64,000 bases of DNA, from NCBI GenBank assembly GCA_002347965.1, contig DDYN01000041.1:23350-87349 (forward strand). The letters run 5' to 3'. Below, one piece after another: positions 1-10,721 of this stretch. The notes below the pieces were generated by a model. It was not told the DNA's origin. It searched no databases and saw only the letters and a program-made list of their open reading frames with translations. Both the position numbers and the translations under genes were made by a program. Numbering within the stretch: the first letter of the stretch is position 1; each line of letters begins with the position of its first letter. The stretch comes from UBA2233 sp002347965 [NCBI: Nitrospirae bacterium UBA2233]. Lineage in GTDB: Bacteria > UBA2233.

Positions 1-615
1 CGTTTCGATCATCACGAGGACGACAAAAAGCGGCGTGACCATCCACTTTTGACCAACCTTCACAAAAAAATGGCCCGAGTCGTACCCTTTGGTGATGGGG
101 AAAAACCTCTCGAGCGCCCGAAAGACGGGGTTCTTTCTGATGTCCGCCTGCTCGTTTTTTTGGAAGACGAGGTGGATGCCGGTATAAATCAACAGCACCC
201 CGAACACGTACAAAAGCCAATCGAAGCGGCGAACAAGATGAATGCCCACAAGGATGAAGGTGATCCTCATGACAATCGCCCCGAAGATCCCCCAAAACAA
301 CGCGCGGTGCCGGAAGGCATGAGGAACGCCGAAGAACGTGAAAAGAGTAAGGAACACAAACAGGTTGTCTACGCTTAAAGCAAACTCGATCAGGTAGGCG
401 CCCAAGAACTCCAGCGCGGCCCTAGAGCCCATAAAGCGGTACACACCGCCACAGAACACAAGCGCCAGGCTGGCCCAAAGAATGGTGAAGGCGAGCGCCT
501 CACGCACGCCGAGGACATGCGCCTTTCTTTGAAAAACAAAAAGGTCGAGCCCAAGCATGAACAAAAGAAACCCAAGAAACGCGCTCCATAACAAAGGCTG
601 ATCTACGATTCCCAT
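1..615 (-). CDS. TerC-family integral membrane protein (C-terminus beyond window edge)
   Basis: Reading from ATG at 615 gives 205 codons without a stop up to base 1, so the C-terminal part lies outside the window. The visible part has about five hydrophobic spans. The hallmark 'SVDNLFVF' of the TerC/Alx family lies near residue 75, in a span rich in acidic residues that in this family is associated with metal-ion (Mn) export or tellurium resistance. A second conserved stretch near residues 170-180 ('FFPITKGYDSG') is also typical. The gene points away from glutamate dehydrogenase and shares a 370-base intergenic region with it. I looked for a yybP-ykoY manganese riboswitch upstream and saw no convincing match. 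The family is secure; the substrate is not. Confidence 0.85.
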   Translation of the reverse strand, partial: MGIVDQPLLWSAFLGFLLFMLGLDLFVFQRKAHVLGVREALAFTILWASLALVFCGGVYRFMGSRAALEFLGAYLIEFALSVDNLFVFLTLFTFFGVPHAFRHRALFWGIFGAIVMRITFILVGIHLVRRFDWLLYVFGVLLIYTGIHLVFQKNEQADIRKNPVFRALERFFPITKGYDSGHFFVKVGQKWMVTPLFVVLVMIET

Positions 616-2338
<1,723 letters not shown>

Positions 2339-2351
2339 GAGGCCTCGGGGG

Positions 2352-2882
2352 TTGCCGCCCTTTCAAGAAAGAAACTCGTCCGTAAAGCACCCGCGAATAA
2401 GAGAGGCGTTCGGGCGCTTTGGTCTTCTTATGGCCTGCGGCCTGGGGGCCGGGCTTTTGCCGAAGGCGCCGGGCACGTTCGGAACCTTGCTCGGCGTGCT
2501 CGTAGAGGTGGCGCTCTTTTGGGGTCTTGACCCTGCGTGGCGTTACCCTGGCCTGCTTTTGGCTTTTGGGCTCGTGTGCGCCCTTAGCCTTGCGCTTCTG
2601 CCCCTGGCAAGCAAGCACTTTGCAAGCCACGACCCAAAGCCTTTCGTGCTGGACGAGGTTGCTGGGTACCTGCTAATTCCCGTCGTGCTGACAAACGCTC
2701 ACGCTTCGGTTTGGAGGACGACGCTCGGGTTTTGCTTCTTCCGGGTCTTCGACATTTTAAAGCCCTTCCCGATCGGTTGGGTCGATCGCACGCTCGAGGG
2801 CTCGTTTGGCGTCCTCTTGGACGATCTTTTGGCCGGGCTCTTTGCCGCCCTTGCAATCCTAGTCCTGCAAGACGTCCTCTAA
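2352..2882 (+). CDS. pgpA: Phosphatidylglycerophosphatase A
   Basis: PgpA removes the phosphate from phosphatidylglycerophosphate to give phosphatidylglycerol at the inner membrane. The protein has 176 residues and several hydrophobic spans. It shows the family signatures 'LLPKAPGTFGTL' near residue 36, 'VLDEVAGYL' near 100, and 'FDILKPFPIGWVDR' followed by 'FGVLLDDLLAG' near 135-160, where the acidic metal-binding residues lie. I choose the TTG at 2352 because AGGAGG (2337-2342) sits 9 bases ahead; the first in-frame ATG (2430) would remove 26 residues. The gene follows gdhA by 13 bases and is probably cotranscribed. Confidence 0.9.
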   Translation: MPPFQERNSSVKHPRIREAFGRFGLLMACGLGAGLLPKAPGTFGTLLGVLVEVALFWGLDPAWRYPGLLLAFGLVCALSLALLPLASKHFASHDPKPFVLDEVAGYLLIPVVLTNAHASVWRTTLGFCFFRVFDILKPFPIGWVDRTLEGSFGVLLDDLLAGLFAALAILVLQDVL

Positions 2883-2958
2883 ACTTCCTTTTAAGGCGGG
2901 GGTATGCTAACCTGTGGACTTATGATCAATGTCCATCACTTGGCGATGGGGGCGCACC

Positions 2959-3273
2959 TTGGGAATTGAAAGAGAGCAGGTTCAGCATATCGCAAGGCTT
3001 TCCAGGCTTGCGTTGAGCGATGACGAGATTACCCTTTTTAAGGGGCAGCTTGCCCGCATTCTCGATTACATCGGCATACTAGAAGAGCTGGATACGAGCG
3101 CTACCATGCCGCTCTACCACCCGAACGCCGAAGGCCTCTCGCTTCGGCAAGACATCCCGAGGGAGAACGGGCCGGCCGTAGACCTTAAAGGCCTGGCGCC
3201 CGAGTTCGACGAGGGCCATTTTCTTGTCCCTAGCATATTGGAGACCAACGCAAGCGAGCAAGAGCGTGCCTAA
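2959..3273 (+). CDS. gatC: Aspartyl/glutamyl-tRNA amidotransferase subunit C
   Basis: GatC is the small clamp subunit of the GatCAB complex, which converts misacylated Glu-tRNA(Gln) and/or Asp-tRNA(Asn) to the amidated forms. The protein starts with the family helix 'REQVQHIARLSRLAL' and ends with the tail that wraps GatA. A TTG at 2959 gives the usual N-terminus (104 residues); an ATG at 2929 would add ten residues that do not look like the family. The 3' end overlaps gatA by 8 bases, so the two are translationally coupled. Its presence implies that the organism makes Gln-tRNA and/or Asn-tRNA indirectly. Confidence 0.9.
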   Translation: MGIEREQVQHIARLSRLALSDDEITLFKGQLARILDYIGILEELDTSATMPLYHPNAEGLSLRQDIPRENGPAVDLKGLAPEFDEGHFLVPSILETNASEQERA

Positions 3274-4744
3274 CCTGCCCTTTTTGACATTGGCCGAGCT
3301 AAGGAGCGGCTATTCAAGGAAAGAGTTCCAACCCTCCGAGGTGATCGAGGCCCACTTGAAGCGGATCGAGGCGCTCAACCCGGAGCTGAACGCCTACCTA
3401 GAAGTCTTTGGGGACGGAGCAAGGGACCGGGCTAGGGCGTTGGACAAAAAGCTCGCCCAGGGCGGACCGTTAGGGCCGCTTTTCGGGGTTCCTTTGGCCG
3501 TAAAAGACGTGCTCTGCGTCGAAGGGACGAAAACGACCTGCGGCTCCAAGATGCTCGAGCCGTTCATCGCCCCCTACGACGCCTCGTGCATTCGAAGGCT
3601 GAGAGACCAAGGGGCGGTGTTCCTCGGGAAGACGAACATGGACGAGTTCGCCATGGGCTCTTCGACGGAGAACTCGGCCTTCGGCCCGACACGCAACCCG
3701 TTTGGCCTGGAAAGGGTGCCGGGCGGGTCTTCCGGCGGGTCGGCCGCGGCCGTTGCTGCGCATCTTTGCCAGGCGGCACTCGGTTCGGATACGGGCGGGT
3801 CAATCCGACAGCCTGCCGCCTTTTGCGGCATCGTAGGGCTAAAGCCTACTTACGGCAGGGTTTCGCGCTACGGGCTCGTGGCGTTCGCTTCTTCGCTCGA
3901 CCAAATCGGGCCGATGACTAAGACCTCCGAGGATGCCGCGATCCTGTTCTGGGCGATCGCGGGCCATGACCCAAAAGACATGACGAGTTCGACAAGGCCG
4001 GTCCCTCCGCTGGAGGCGTTGTTCGGCCAAGACCCGAGGCGATTTCGGCTCGGTCTTCCGAAAGAGTATTTCGTGGAGGGGATGGACCAAGAAGTCCGCG
4101 ACGCGCTGCTGGCCACGCTGGCAAAGCTAGAGGGGTTGGGCATTCAAGTAGAAGAGGTTAGCCTTCCCCACACGCCATACGCTACGGCGGTGTACTACAT
4201 TATCGCCACCTCCGAGGCCAGCTCCAACCTTGCGCGCTACGATGGCGTAAAGTACGGGTTTAGCGCCAAACACGCGGACAGCATGCTCGAGCTCTACGAA
4301 CGAACTAGAGCGGCTGGGTTTGGCCTCGAGGTCAAACGAAGGATCATGCTCGGCACGTACGCGTTGTCGGCCGGATACTACGAGGCATACTTCAAAAAGG
4401 CCGCGCAGGTAAGGAGGCTGATCCTGGAGGATTTCACGCGCGCCTTCGAAAAGGTCGATGCTATAGTCTCGCCGACAACCCCGACGCCTCCGTTCCTTCT
4501 CGGCGAAAAGATCGAAGACCCGCTCACTATGTACCTCTCCGACATCTACACGAACGCGCTCAACTTGGCCGGGCTTCCGGGCATGAGCCTCCCCATCGCA
4601 CGAACGGGCGATGGGTTGCCCGTCGGAATGCAGATTATCGCCCCGGCCTTCATGGAAGAGAGACTCTTTTGCCTTGGCAGGCTGATCGAGGAACTCACCA
4701 ACCCCCCCATCCAGGGTGTCCCCTTCGACCAACCCATCGCGTAA
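3266..4744 (+). CDS. gatA: Aspartyl/glutamyl-tRNA amidotransferase subunit A (amidase)
   Basis: GatA hydrolyses glutamine and channels ammonia to GatB. It belongs to the amidase-signature family: the catalytic lysine lies in 'GVPLAVKDVL' (about residue 79), the cis-serine and nucleophile serine lie in 'GGSSGGSAAAV' and 'SDTGGSIRQPAA', and 'GLKPTYGRVSRYG' follows. Length is 492 residues from a GTG at 3266, close to the usual 485. The longer upstream ATG frame (3224) would be an artefact of reading inside gatC. It overlaps gatC by 8 bases and precedes gatB by 9. Confidence 0.95.
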   Translation: MPNLPFLTLAELRSGYSRKEFQPSEVIEAHLKRIEALNPELNAYLEVFGDGARDRARALDKKLAQGGPLGPLFGVPLAVKDVLCVEGTKTTCGSKMLEPFIAPYDASCIRRLRDQGAVFLGKTNMDEFAMGSSTENSAFGPTRNPFGLERVPGGSSGGSAAAVAAHLCQAALGSDTGGSIRQPAAFCGIVGLKPTYGRVSRYGLVAFASSLDQIGPMTKTSEDAAILFWAIAGHDPKDMTSSTRPVPPLEALFGQDPRRFRLGLPKEYFVEGMDQEVRDALLATLAKLEGLGIQVEEVSLPHTPYATAVYYIIATSEASSNLARYDGVKYGFSAKHADSMLELYERTRAAGFGLEVKRRIMLGTYALSAGYYEAYFKKAAQVRRLILEDFTRAFEKVDAIVSPTTPTPPFLLGEKIEDPLTMYLSDIYTNALNLAGLPGMSLPIARTGDGLPVGMQIIAPAFMEERLFCLGRLIEELTNPPIQGVPFDQPIA

Positions 4745-4753
4745 AGGAAGGCC

Positions 4754-6199
4754 ATGGCCTGGGAAACGATCATCGGGTTAGAGGTTCACGTCCAACTGGC
4801 AACGCGCTCAAAGATGTTTTGCGCGTGCCCGAACGTGTTCGGGGCCCCGCCCAACACGCTTACGTGCCCCGTATGCCTAGGGTTGCCCGGAGTACTCCCC
4901 GCTTTGAACAAACAGGCGGTTTTATTCGCGGTCAAAACGGCCAAGGCCCTGAACGCCCAAGTTCACCCACACAGCCTTTTTGCGAGGAAGAACTACTTCT
5001 ACCCGGATTTACCCAAGGGCTACCAAATCTCCCAGTATGAACAGCCGCTCGCAACGACTGGCAAGCTTGAGATCGAGACGCCCGGCGGAACCAAGGTGAT
5101 TGGCATCACGCGGCTGCACCTGGAAGAAGATGCGGGCAAGCTCGTCCACGAGGCGGAGTTCACGAGGGCCGGTGTTTCGTACGTAGACTTGAACCGTGCC
5201 GGAGTCCCGTTGATGGAGATCGTGAGCGAGCCCGAAATCTCGACCCCGGAGGAAGCCATGGCCTACTTGCGCGCGCTAAGGGAGCTCGTGCGGTACCTGA
5301 AGGTCTCCGACGGCAACATGGAAGAAGGCAGCCTGCGCTGCGACGCCAACGTATCCGTCCGGCCAGAGGGTTCTCGAACGTTGGGGACCAAAGCCGAGCT
5401 TAAGAATATGAACTCGATTCGTTTTGTCGGAAAGGCGCTGGCCTATGAGGTCGAACGCCAGGTTCGAGTGCTCGAATCTGGCGGCAAAGTCGCGCAGGAA
5501 ACTCTGCTTTGGAGCGAGAAACTAGAGAAAACGCTACCCATGCGCTCCAAAGAAGAGGCGCACGATTACAGGTATTTTCCGGAGCCCGACATCCTACCGC
5601 TTGCGATCGAGGGGGAACGGATCGAGGCGTTGCCGGAGCTCCCGTGGGACAAGCGCGCGCGTTTCAAGCGGGTATACGCCCTAACCGACGAAGAATCCGG
5701 CATCTTGACCGAACACCCCGCGCTGGCGGAGTTTTACGAAGCGCTCGTCGAGGCGTTCCCCAACCCGAAGACCGCGAGCAACTGGATTTTGGTAGAGCTG
5801 CTCAAAACGTTTCGGCCAAAGATGAACCGGCTGGATTTTTTCCCGGCCGTTTCGCCAAAAAGAGTGGCCCGAGTACTCTCGATGATCGAAGACGGCATTA
5901 TCAACCAAAGCACGGCCAAAGACCTGCTTGCCAGGCTGCTAGAAGAAGACTTCGACCCCGAGGCTTTCGTGGCCCAGCAAGGGCTTGGACAAATATCGGA
6001 TGAAAAAGCGCTACTGGCGTGGATCGATGAGCTTTTCGAGCGCCATCCAAGCCAGGTCAATGAATACCTGGACGGAAAAGAAAAGGTATTTGGTTTTTTT
6101 GTAGGCCAGCTCATGAAGATGAGCCAGGGCAAGGCCAACCCGAGGCTGTTGAACACGCTCCTTAAGCAGAGGTTCGATGCGCGGAAACCTGCGTCCTAG
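4754..6199 (+). CDS. gatB: Aspartyl/glutamyl-tRNA amidotransferase subunit B
   Basis: GatB activates the misacylated tRNA with ATP and completes transamidation. The 481-residue protein begins with '[16 protein letters not shown]', contains the zinc-binding cysteines of 'CACPN' and 'CPVCLGLPG', the '[20 protein letters not shown]' signature near residue 77, and ends with the YqeY-like helical tail that grips tRNA. A strong AAGGAAGG precedes the ATG. The gene lies 9 bases after gatA, completing gatCAB in a single unit. Confidence 0.96.
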   Translation: MAWETIIGLEVHVQLATRSKMFCACPNVFGAPPNTLTCPVCLGLPGVLPALNKQAVLFAVKTAKALNAQVHPHSLFARKNYFYPDLPKGYQISQYEQPLATTGKLEIETPGGTKVIGITRLHLEEDAGKLVHEAEFTRAGVSYVDLNRAGVPLMEIVSEPEISTPEEAMAYLRALRELVRYLKVSDGNMEEGSLRCDANVSVRPEGSRTLGTKAELKNMNSIRFVGKALAYEVERQVRVLESGGKVAQETLLWSEKLEKTLPMRSKEEAHDYRYFPEPDILPLAIEGERIEALPELPWDKRARFKRVYALTDEESGILTEHPALAEFYEALVEAFPNPKTASNWILVELLKTFRPKMNRLDFFPAVSPKRVARVLSMIEDGIINQSTAKDLLARLLEEDFDPEAFVAQQGLGQISDEKALLAWIDELFERHPSQVNEYLDGKEKVFGFFVGQLMKMSQGKANPRLLNTLLKQRFDARKPAS

Positions 6200-8483
6200 G
6201 CTTGTTTATACGCTGCTTTTCCTGCTTGGCCTAGGGGTTCTCCTAGCGCTCCTCGGAATGCTGCTACCGCGCCTTATTTTTTCGCCTGCCCGGCTCGAGG
6301 CCCTAAGGAAGCGCGCGGAGGCCGAACTTTCGCTCGCAACGGGGGGACGCGCGACGATCGGACCGCTTCACCCAAGAATTTCCTTGATCCATGGGCTCCA
6401 TGTCCAGGTTCCCACGCTCGCGATCGACCGGCCAAGGTATCTATCTAAAAGGATTGATAAGCTCTCTTTAGAAGAAATCCGGGCCCGCTTCGATATACTT
6501 GGCCTTGTTCGGGGCAAGGCTCGGGTTGAAAAGCTGGAAATTTCGAGCTTGACGCTGGTCTTCCTTAAAGAGCTGGAGATGGCGAAGGCCAACCGTCCCG
6601 TTTTCTTTCTTGCCCAAGCCGCTACACCGGCCCCCAGAAAGCCACGGCCCGTCAGGCTTCCCTTCGGACGGGTGCGGGCCTACCTGCGGGCGCTCGAAGT
6701 CGGCAAAGCACAAATCGAGGGGCTAATGGAAGGCCCTGCCAGGCTATCCGGCCTAAGGGTAAACTTGGGCGATGCTAGCGTTGACGTTAGCGCGGCAGAG
6801 GTCCATGCGTTCGGGTTCCAGAAAGGATGGCTCAGTGCCAAGGTTCTTTTCCCCAACCCGGAGCCATTGCTTGAAGAGCTCACTTTAGAGCTCAAGGCCG
6901 GAGCAAAAAATGCCCCCTTGGGCCAGTTTTTTGGCGATATGCCGCCCGCCCTTATGGGGCTGGCCCTTCAAAACGCAAGCCTTACGCTAGATGGTCGTCT
7001 AGCGGGCTTGGGGCTTCTGCTCGAAGGAAGGCTAGAGGGCGCCTTGCACCCAAAGCCCCTTCTTCTACACGCGGAGGGCCGCGTCATCCCCGCATTTCAT
7101 GGTCTTCCAAGAATCGAGCGGGCAAAGCTTGTCTTAACGCTCGAAAACAAAGAGCCGCTCTTGGAAGCGTTCGTCCAGCCAGGCTCCGGCGGGGGACAGA
7201 CCCCAGGCTACGCGCTGAAAGCCTCCGGAAAACGCATCCCCGTCTCGTACAAGCCCCTCGAGCGCGGACTTTTGAGCTTTGAGGCAAGCTGTCTTGCAGA
7301 CGAGAGCCTCTCTTTAGTCCCGCATACGCTAAACGGCGTCCTTTACCTTGAACAGGCAAGCTTAAACCCGAACCCGGACGTCACGCTCGAAGCCAATAAT
7401 CTTCGAATCGAGGCAAAAGAAGGAAGGATCTTTTTGCCCGCCCAGACGGTGCATTTCAACAAATATCCCGCCCAAATCGAAGGGGAGATGCATGATTTCA
7501 AGAAGGCAAGCGTAAAGCTTAGCGCTCCAGAGGTCTCGATCCCGAATAAGCTCCTAGCAACGGGGGTAGAGATCGAAGCGGCCACGGCCAACATCCTAGA
7601 GCGGCCGAGGGCGTTCGCGATCGAGGCCGCCTTGAAGTCTTTTCGCGTTCAAAAGCTTGTGATAGAGCAGCTCAAGGGCAAAGGAACGGCAACGCTCGAA
7701 CCCAAAGGTCAGGCAAGGCTGCAGCTTTCTTCTTTTGAGGCGTCCATGCTCGGCGGGACATTTCACGGGCCTTTGGCTGCAAGGTTTGGGAAGGGGACCC
7801 TCGGGCTCGAAACGCCCGGGGTCAGCGCTCAAAACCTGCAAACCGGAAGCGCCTTCTTCACGTTTTCAAAGAAAGAACCCAAGGTCTACCTCAAAGCGAA
7901 GGCCTCGGGGCCTGTTCGCTTTATTCGTCCTTACGCCCCTGCAAACCCCTTCCAGGCGGGGCTGCAGGCCTCCGGGGAGCTCAAGCTAACGCCCGGCCAA
8001 ATCCACGGATTGTTCCTGTACAAAGCCCTCCAGGAGCACATGAGCACAATTCCGCCGTTTCGAGAGTTCGCGCGCGAGCTAGAACCGTTCGTTCGTAAGG
8101 AGGCCCAACAAGAAGGGTATTTCTTCGATACGGGCAATATCACCTTTTCTTACCAGCAAGCCTCCTGGCATATAAGGGAGGCCCGGCTTACGAGCTTGGA
8201 TGGTGTTTCGCTCGAGGCCTCTGGAAGACTCATGCAAGGCGGCGCCGTAGATGGGCAAGGTACGGCCGTCGTTTCCGAGCGCCTAAGCAAGGCGATGGCG
8301 CTAGGCGTTTCTCAGCTAAGCTGGCTTGCAAAAAAAAAGCAAAGAATTGAAATTCCAGTCTCGCTGTCAGGGAACATCAAACACGTGAAGGTTCGCCCCG
8401 ACATCGAAGCGCTCGGAAAAGCGATTCTGCCGAACATCTTTAACAACCTGCTCGAGGGCATCAAGGGTTTTTCTCCTTTCTAG
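6177..8483 (+). CDS. AsmA-like envelope protein
   Basis: The 768-residue protein has one N-terminal membrane anchor (about residues 10-32) followed by a long region of alternating beta-strand-like sequence with no catalytic motif. The early '[23 protein letters not shown]' region and the C-terminal segment with '[14 protein letters not shown]' and '[15 protein letters not shown]'-like pattern resemble AsmA/YhdP-type proteins. Some of these are proposed to bridge the periplasm and carry phospholipids to the outer membrane. The ATG overlaps the end of gatB by 23 bases, so translation may be coupled. Family assignment rests on architecture rather than on a motif, so function remains tentative. 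Confidence 0.65.
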   Translation: MRGNLRPRLVYTLLFLLGLGVLLALLGMLLPRLIFSPARLEALRKRAEAELSLATGGRATIGPLHPRISLIHGLHVQVPTLAIDRPRYLSKRIDKLSLEEIRARFDILGLVRGKARVEKLEISSLTLVFLKELEMAKANRPVFFLAQAATPAPRKPRPVRLPFGRVRAYLRALEVGKAQIEGLMEGPARLSGLRVNLGDASVDVSAAEVHAFGFQKGWLSAKVLFPNPEPLLEELTLELKAGAKNAPLGQFFGDMPPALMGLALQNASLTLDGRLAGLGLLLEGRLEGALHPKPLLLHAEGRVIPAFHGLPRIERAKLVLTLENKEPLLEAFVQPGSGGGQTPGYALKASGKRIPVSYKPLERGLLSFEASCLADESLSLVPHTLNGVLYLEQASLNPNPDVTLEANNLRIEAKEGRIFLPAQTVHFNKYPAQIEGEMHDFKKASVKLSAPEVSIPNKLLATGVEIEAATANILERPRAFAIEAALKSFRVQKLVIEQLKGKGTATLEPKGQARLQLSSFEASMLGGTFHGPLAARFGKGTLGLETPGVSAQNLQTGSAFFTFSKKEPKVYLKAKASGPVRFIRPYAPANPFQAGLQASGELKLTPGQIHGLFLYKALQEHMSTIPPFREFARELEPFVRKEAQQEGYFFDTGNITFSYQQASWHIREARLTSLDGVSLEASGRLMQGGAVDGQGTAVVSERLSKAMALGVSQLSWLAKKKQRIEIPVSLSGNIKHVKVRPDIEALGKAILPNIFNNLLEGIKGFSPF

Positions 8484-8515
8484 CATTGATCTCCTGCCAA
8501 AAAAGGGCTTCAACG

Positions 8516-9685
8516 ATGCGCACTGTCTTGTCTTTTGAGGAAATCCGCTCTGGGGCGGTGACGGACGTCTATTTTGAACGGACCGAGGCCATTTTGAAGG
8601 CAAAGGGGCTCAACCCCCGCACGAGGGCGGAGGTGTTTTTGAAGCACTTCCCTTACGGCACGTTCGGGGTTCTGGCGGGCATGGAGGAGGCGTTAGGGCT
8701 TCTTGCGGGGGTCGATGCCGACGTGGAAGCGCTTCCAGAGGGGTCGGTGTTCTTCGCGCGCGAGCCCGTCCTCGTCCTCGAGGGGCCTTATTTGAGCTTC
8801 GGCAGGCTCGAGACAGCCCTTTTGGGCGTGCTCTCGCAGGCGTCTGGCATTGCCACAAAGGCTGCCCGCTGCGTAAAAAAAGCGACGGGAAGGCCCATCG
8901 TCCATTTTGGCGCCCGGCGGATGCACCCGGCCATCGCTCCGATGATCGATTACGCCGCCTACCTGGGCGGTTGCACGGGGATCAGCGTAAGCTTATCGGC
9001 AAAGCAGCTGGGCCTCACGCCTCAAGGAACCATGCCGCACGCGCTCATCCTCGTGTTCAAGGATACGCTCGAAGCGGCAATGGCCTTCGACGAACTAATT
9101 CCCAAAGACGTGCCCAGGGTCGTTTTGATCGACACCTTTCAAGACGAAAAGTTCGAGGCGATAAGGATCGCCGAGGCTCTCAAAGACAGGCTTTACGGCA
9201 TGCGGCTGGATACGCCGGGCTCTAGACGGGGGGACATTGCGCTGTTGATCCAGGAGGTGCGCTGGGAGCTGAACCTAAGGGGATTTTCCCACATCAAGCT
9301 CTTCTTGAGTGGCGGATTGAAGGAAGACGACCTGCCGGGCCTTTCTGCGATCGTGGACGTCTTCGGCGTGGGCAGCGAGATCGCAAGCTCCAGGCCGTTT
9401 GACTTCTCCATGGATATCGTCGAGGTGGACGGTGAGCCGCTAGCCAAGCGGGGAAAAGAATCCGGCGGCAAGGCGCTGCTTTTCTGCCCCAAATGCCTGT
9501 TGCGCGAAACCGTACCTAAGCGCCTCCCCTTTCCGCCCTGCCCGTCGTGCCATGGAGAACGCCAAAACCTGCTCGAGAAGGTGCTGGAGGGGGGCAAACG
9601 CTTAATCCAAGCAAGGCCACTCAAGGAGCGCGCGGCGTTCGTTCAGCAGGAAATCGAGCGCTTCCAGGACAGGCTTGGGCTTTAA
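8516..9685 (+). CDS. pncB: Nicotinate phosphoribosyltransferase, zinc-ribbon type
   Basis: This enzyme joins nicotinate and PRPP to form nicotinate mononucleotide in the Preiss-Handler NAD salvage route. The 389-residue protein carries 'EPVLVLEGPYLSFG', the active-site region 'HFGARRMHPAIAP' and 'LIDTFQDEKFEAIR', and the PRPP-side 'FLSGGLKEDDL'. A C-terminal zinc ribbon is visible as two CxxC pairs (Cys324/327 and Cys342/345), as in the archaeal-type enzymes such as that of Thermoplasma; the E. coli PncB lacks this. I take ATG 8516 (AAAGGG about 9 bases upstream); an ATG at 8486 would add ten poorly fitting residues. It is followed at 10 bases by mtnA. Confidence 0.85.
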   Translation: MRTVLSFEEIRSGAVTDVYFERTEAILKAKGLNPRTRAEVFLKHFPYGTFGVLAGMEEALGLLAGVDADVEALPEGSVFFAREPVLVLEGPYLSFGRLETALLGVLSQASGIATKAARCVKKATGRPIVHFGARRMHPAIAPMIDYAAYLGGCTGISVSLSAKQLGLTPQGTMPHALILVFKDTLEAAMAFDELIPKDVPRVVLIDTFQDEKFEAIRIAEALKDRLYGMRLDTPGSRRGDIALLIQEVRWELNLRGFSHIKLFLSGGLKEDDLPGLSAIVDVFGVGSEIASSRPFDFSMDIVEVDGEPLAKRGKESGGKALLFCPKCLLRETVPKRLPFPPCPSCHGERQNLLEKVLEGGKRLIQARPLKERAAFVQQEIERFQDRLGL

Positions 9686-9695
9686 GGAGGATTAC

Positions 9696-10721
9696 ATGTT
9701 TGAAGCGATCTCCTTTAACGGCAGCTCGATTAGCCTGCTTGATCAGCGCGCGCTCCCCCAGCAGGCCAGCTACCTCACCCTCAAGACACCAAAAGAGGCC
9801 GCCTGGGCAATCCATGCGATGGCCGTCCGGGGCGCTCCGATGATCGGAGTCACCGCCGCTTTCGGCATGGCGCTTTCTCTTAGGGACTTGCGCGAGGACG
9901 AAAGCCTTGAACAGGCCTTCCAAAACGCCAAACAGCAAATTCATACATCTAGGCCCACCGCGAAGAACCTATTTTTCGCCCTCCATGCGATGGAAGATGC
10001 CTTTCAAGAGGCCCTCCGGGAGGGTTTGAGCTTGAAGGGCGCCCAAGAGCGGCTCAACGCGCGGGCATTAGCGCTATTTCGTGAAGAAACCCAAAGGAGC
10101 GAAGCCATCGCGCGCTTTGGGGCGGGGCTGATCCCAACTGGGGCACGCGTGCTCACGCATTGCAACACAGGCTCGCTCGCCGTCCCTGGGCCTGGGACGG
10201 CCTTGGGTGCTATCAAAGAGGCGTTCGCCCAGGGCAAGGTCAAAGAAGTCTACGTAGACGAAACAAGGCCGCTGCTTCAGGGCTCCAGGCTTACCGCGTT
10301 CGAGCTTTCCTCGCTTAACATTCCCTACAAGGTTATCGCAGACAGCGCGGCAGCAGGACTTATTGAGGCGGGCAAAGTAGATGCAGTCCTCGTCGGGGCG
10401 GACAGGATCGCCAAAAATGGGGATACGGCGAATAAGGTCGGGACGCTCATGCTGGCCAGGCTCTGCGCCGTCCACGGCCTCCCATTCTTCGTCCTTGCGC
10501 CCACGAGCACAATCGACCCCGACATTGAAGACGGCTCGGGAATCCCGATCGAGGAGAGAAACGAAGCGGAGGTGTTAATGTTATCGGGCACGCTGGTTGC
10601 CCCTCCCGGCGCTAGAGCCTTCAACCCCGCCTTCGATGTGACCCCTGCGGGCTTGATTTGCGCGTTCGTCACCGAGCAAGGCGTGTTTCAACCGCCGTTT
10701 TTGGGCAGCATTTCGGAATGA
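9696..10721 (+). CDS. mtnA: S-methyl-5-thioribose-1-phosphate isomerase
   Basis: MtnA converts methylthioribose-1-phosphate to methylthioribulose-1-phosphate in methionine salvage. The 341-residue sequence contains the eIF2B-like blocks: 'MAVRGAPMIGVTAAFG', 'ILTHCNTGSLAVPGPGTALG' type region near residue 155 with the catalytic cysteine, and 'DAVLVGADRIAKNGDTANKVGT' type region near residue 230 with the catalytic aspartate. AAGGAGG (9684-9690) fixes the ATG at 9696. Its stop overlaps the glnE start (ATGA at 10718). No other methionine-salvage gene is in the window; a lone MtnA can also serve 5-deoxyribose disposal. Confidence 0.92.
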   Translation: MFEAISFNGSSISLLDQRALPQQASYLTLKTPKEAAWAIHAMAVRGAPMIGVTAAFGMALSLRDLREDESLEQAFQNAKQQIHTSRPTAKNLFFALHAMEDAFQEALREGLSLKGAQERLNARALALFREETQRSEAIARFGAGLIPTGARVLTHCNTGSLAVPGPGTALGAIKEAFAQGKVKEVYVDETRPLLQGSRLTAFELSSLNIPYKVIADSAAAGLIEAGKVDAVLVGADRIAKNGDTANKVGTLMLARLCAVHGLPFFVLAPTSTIDPDIEDGSGIPIEERNEAEVLMLSGTLVAPPGARAFNPAFDVTPAGLICAFVTEQGVFQPPFLGSISE

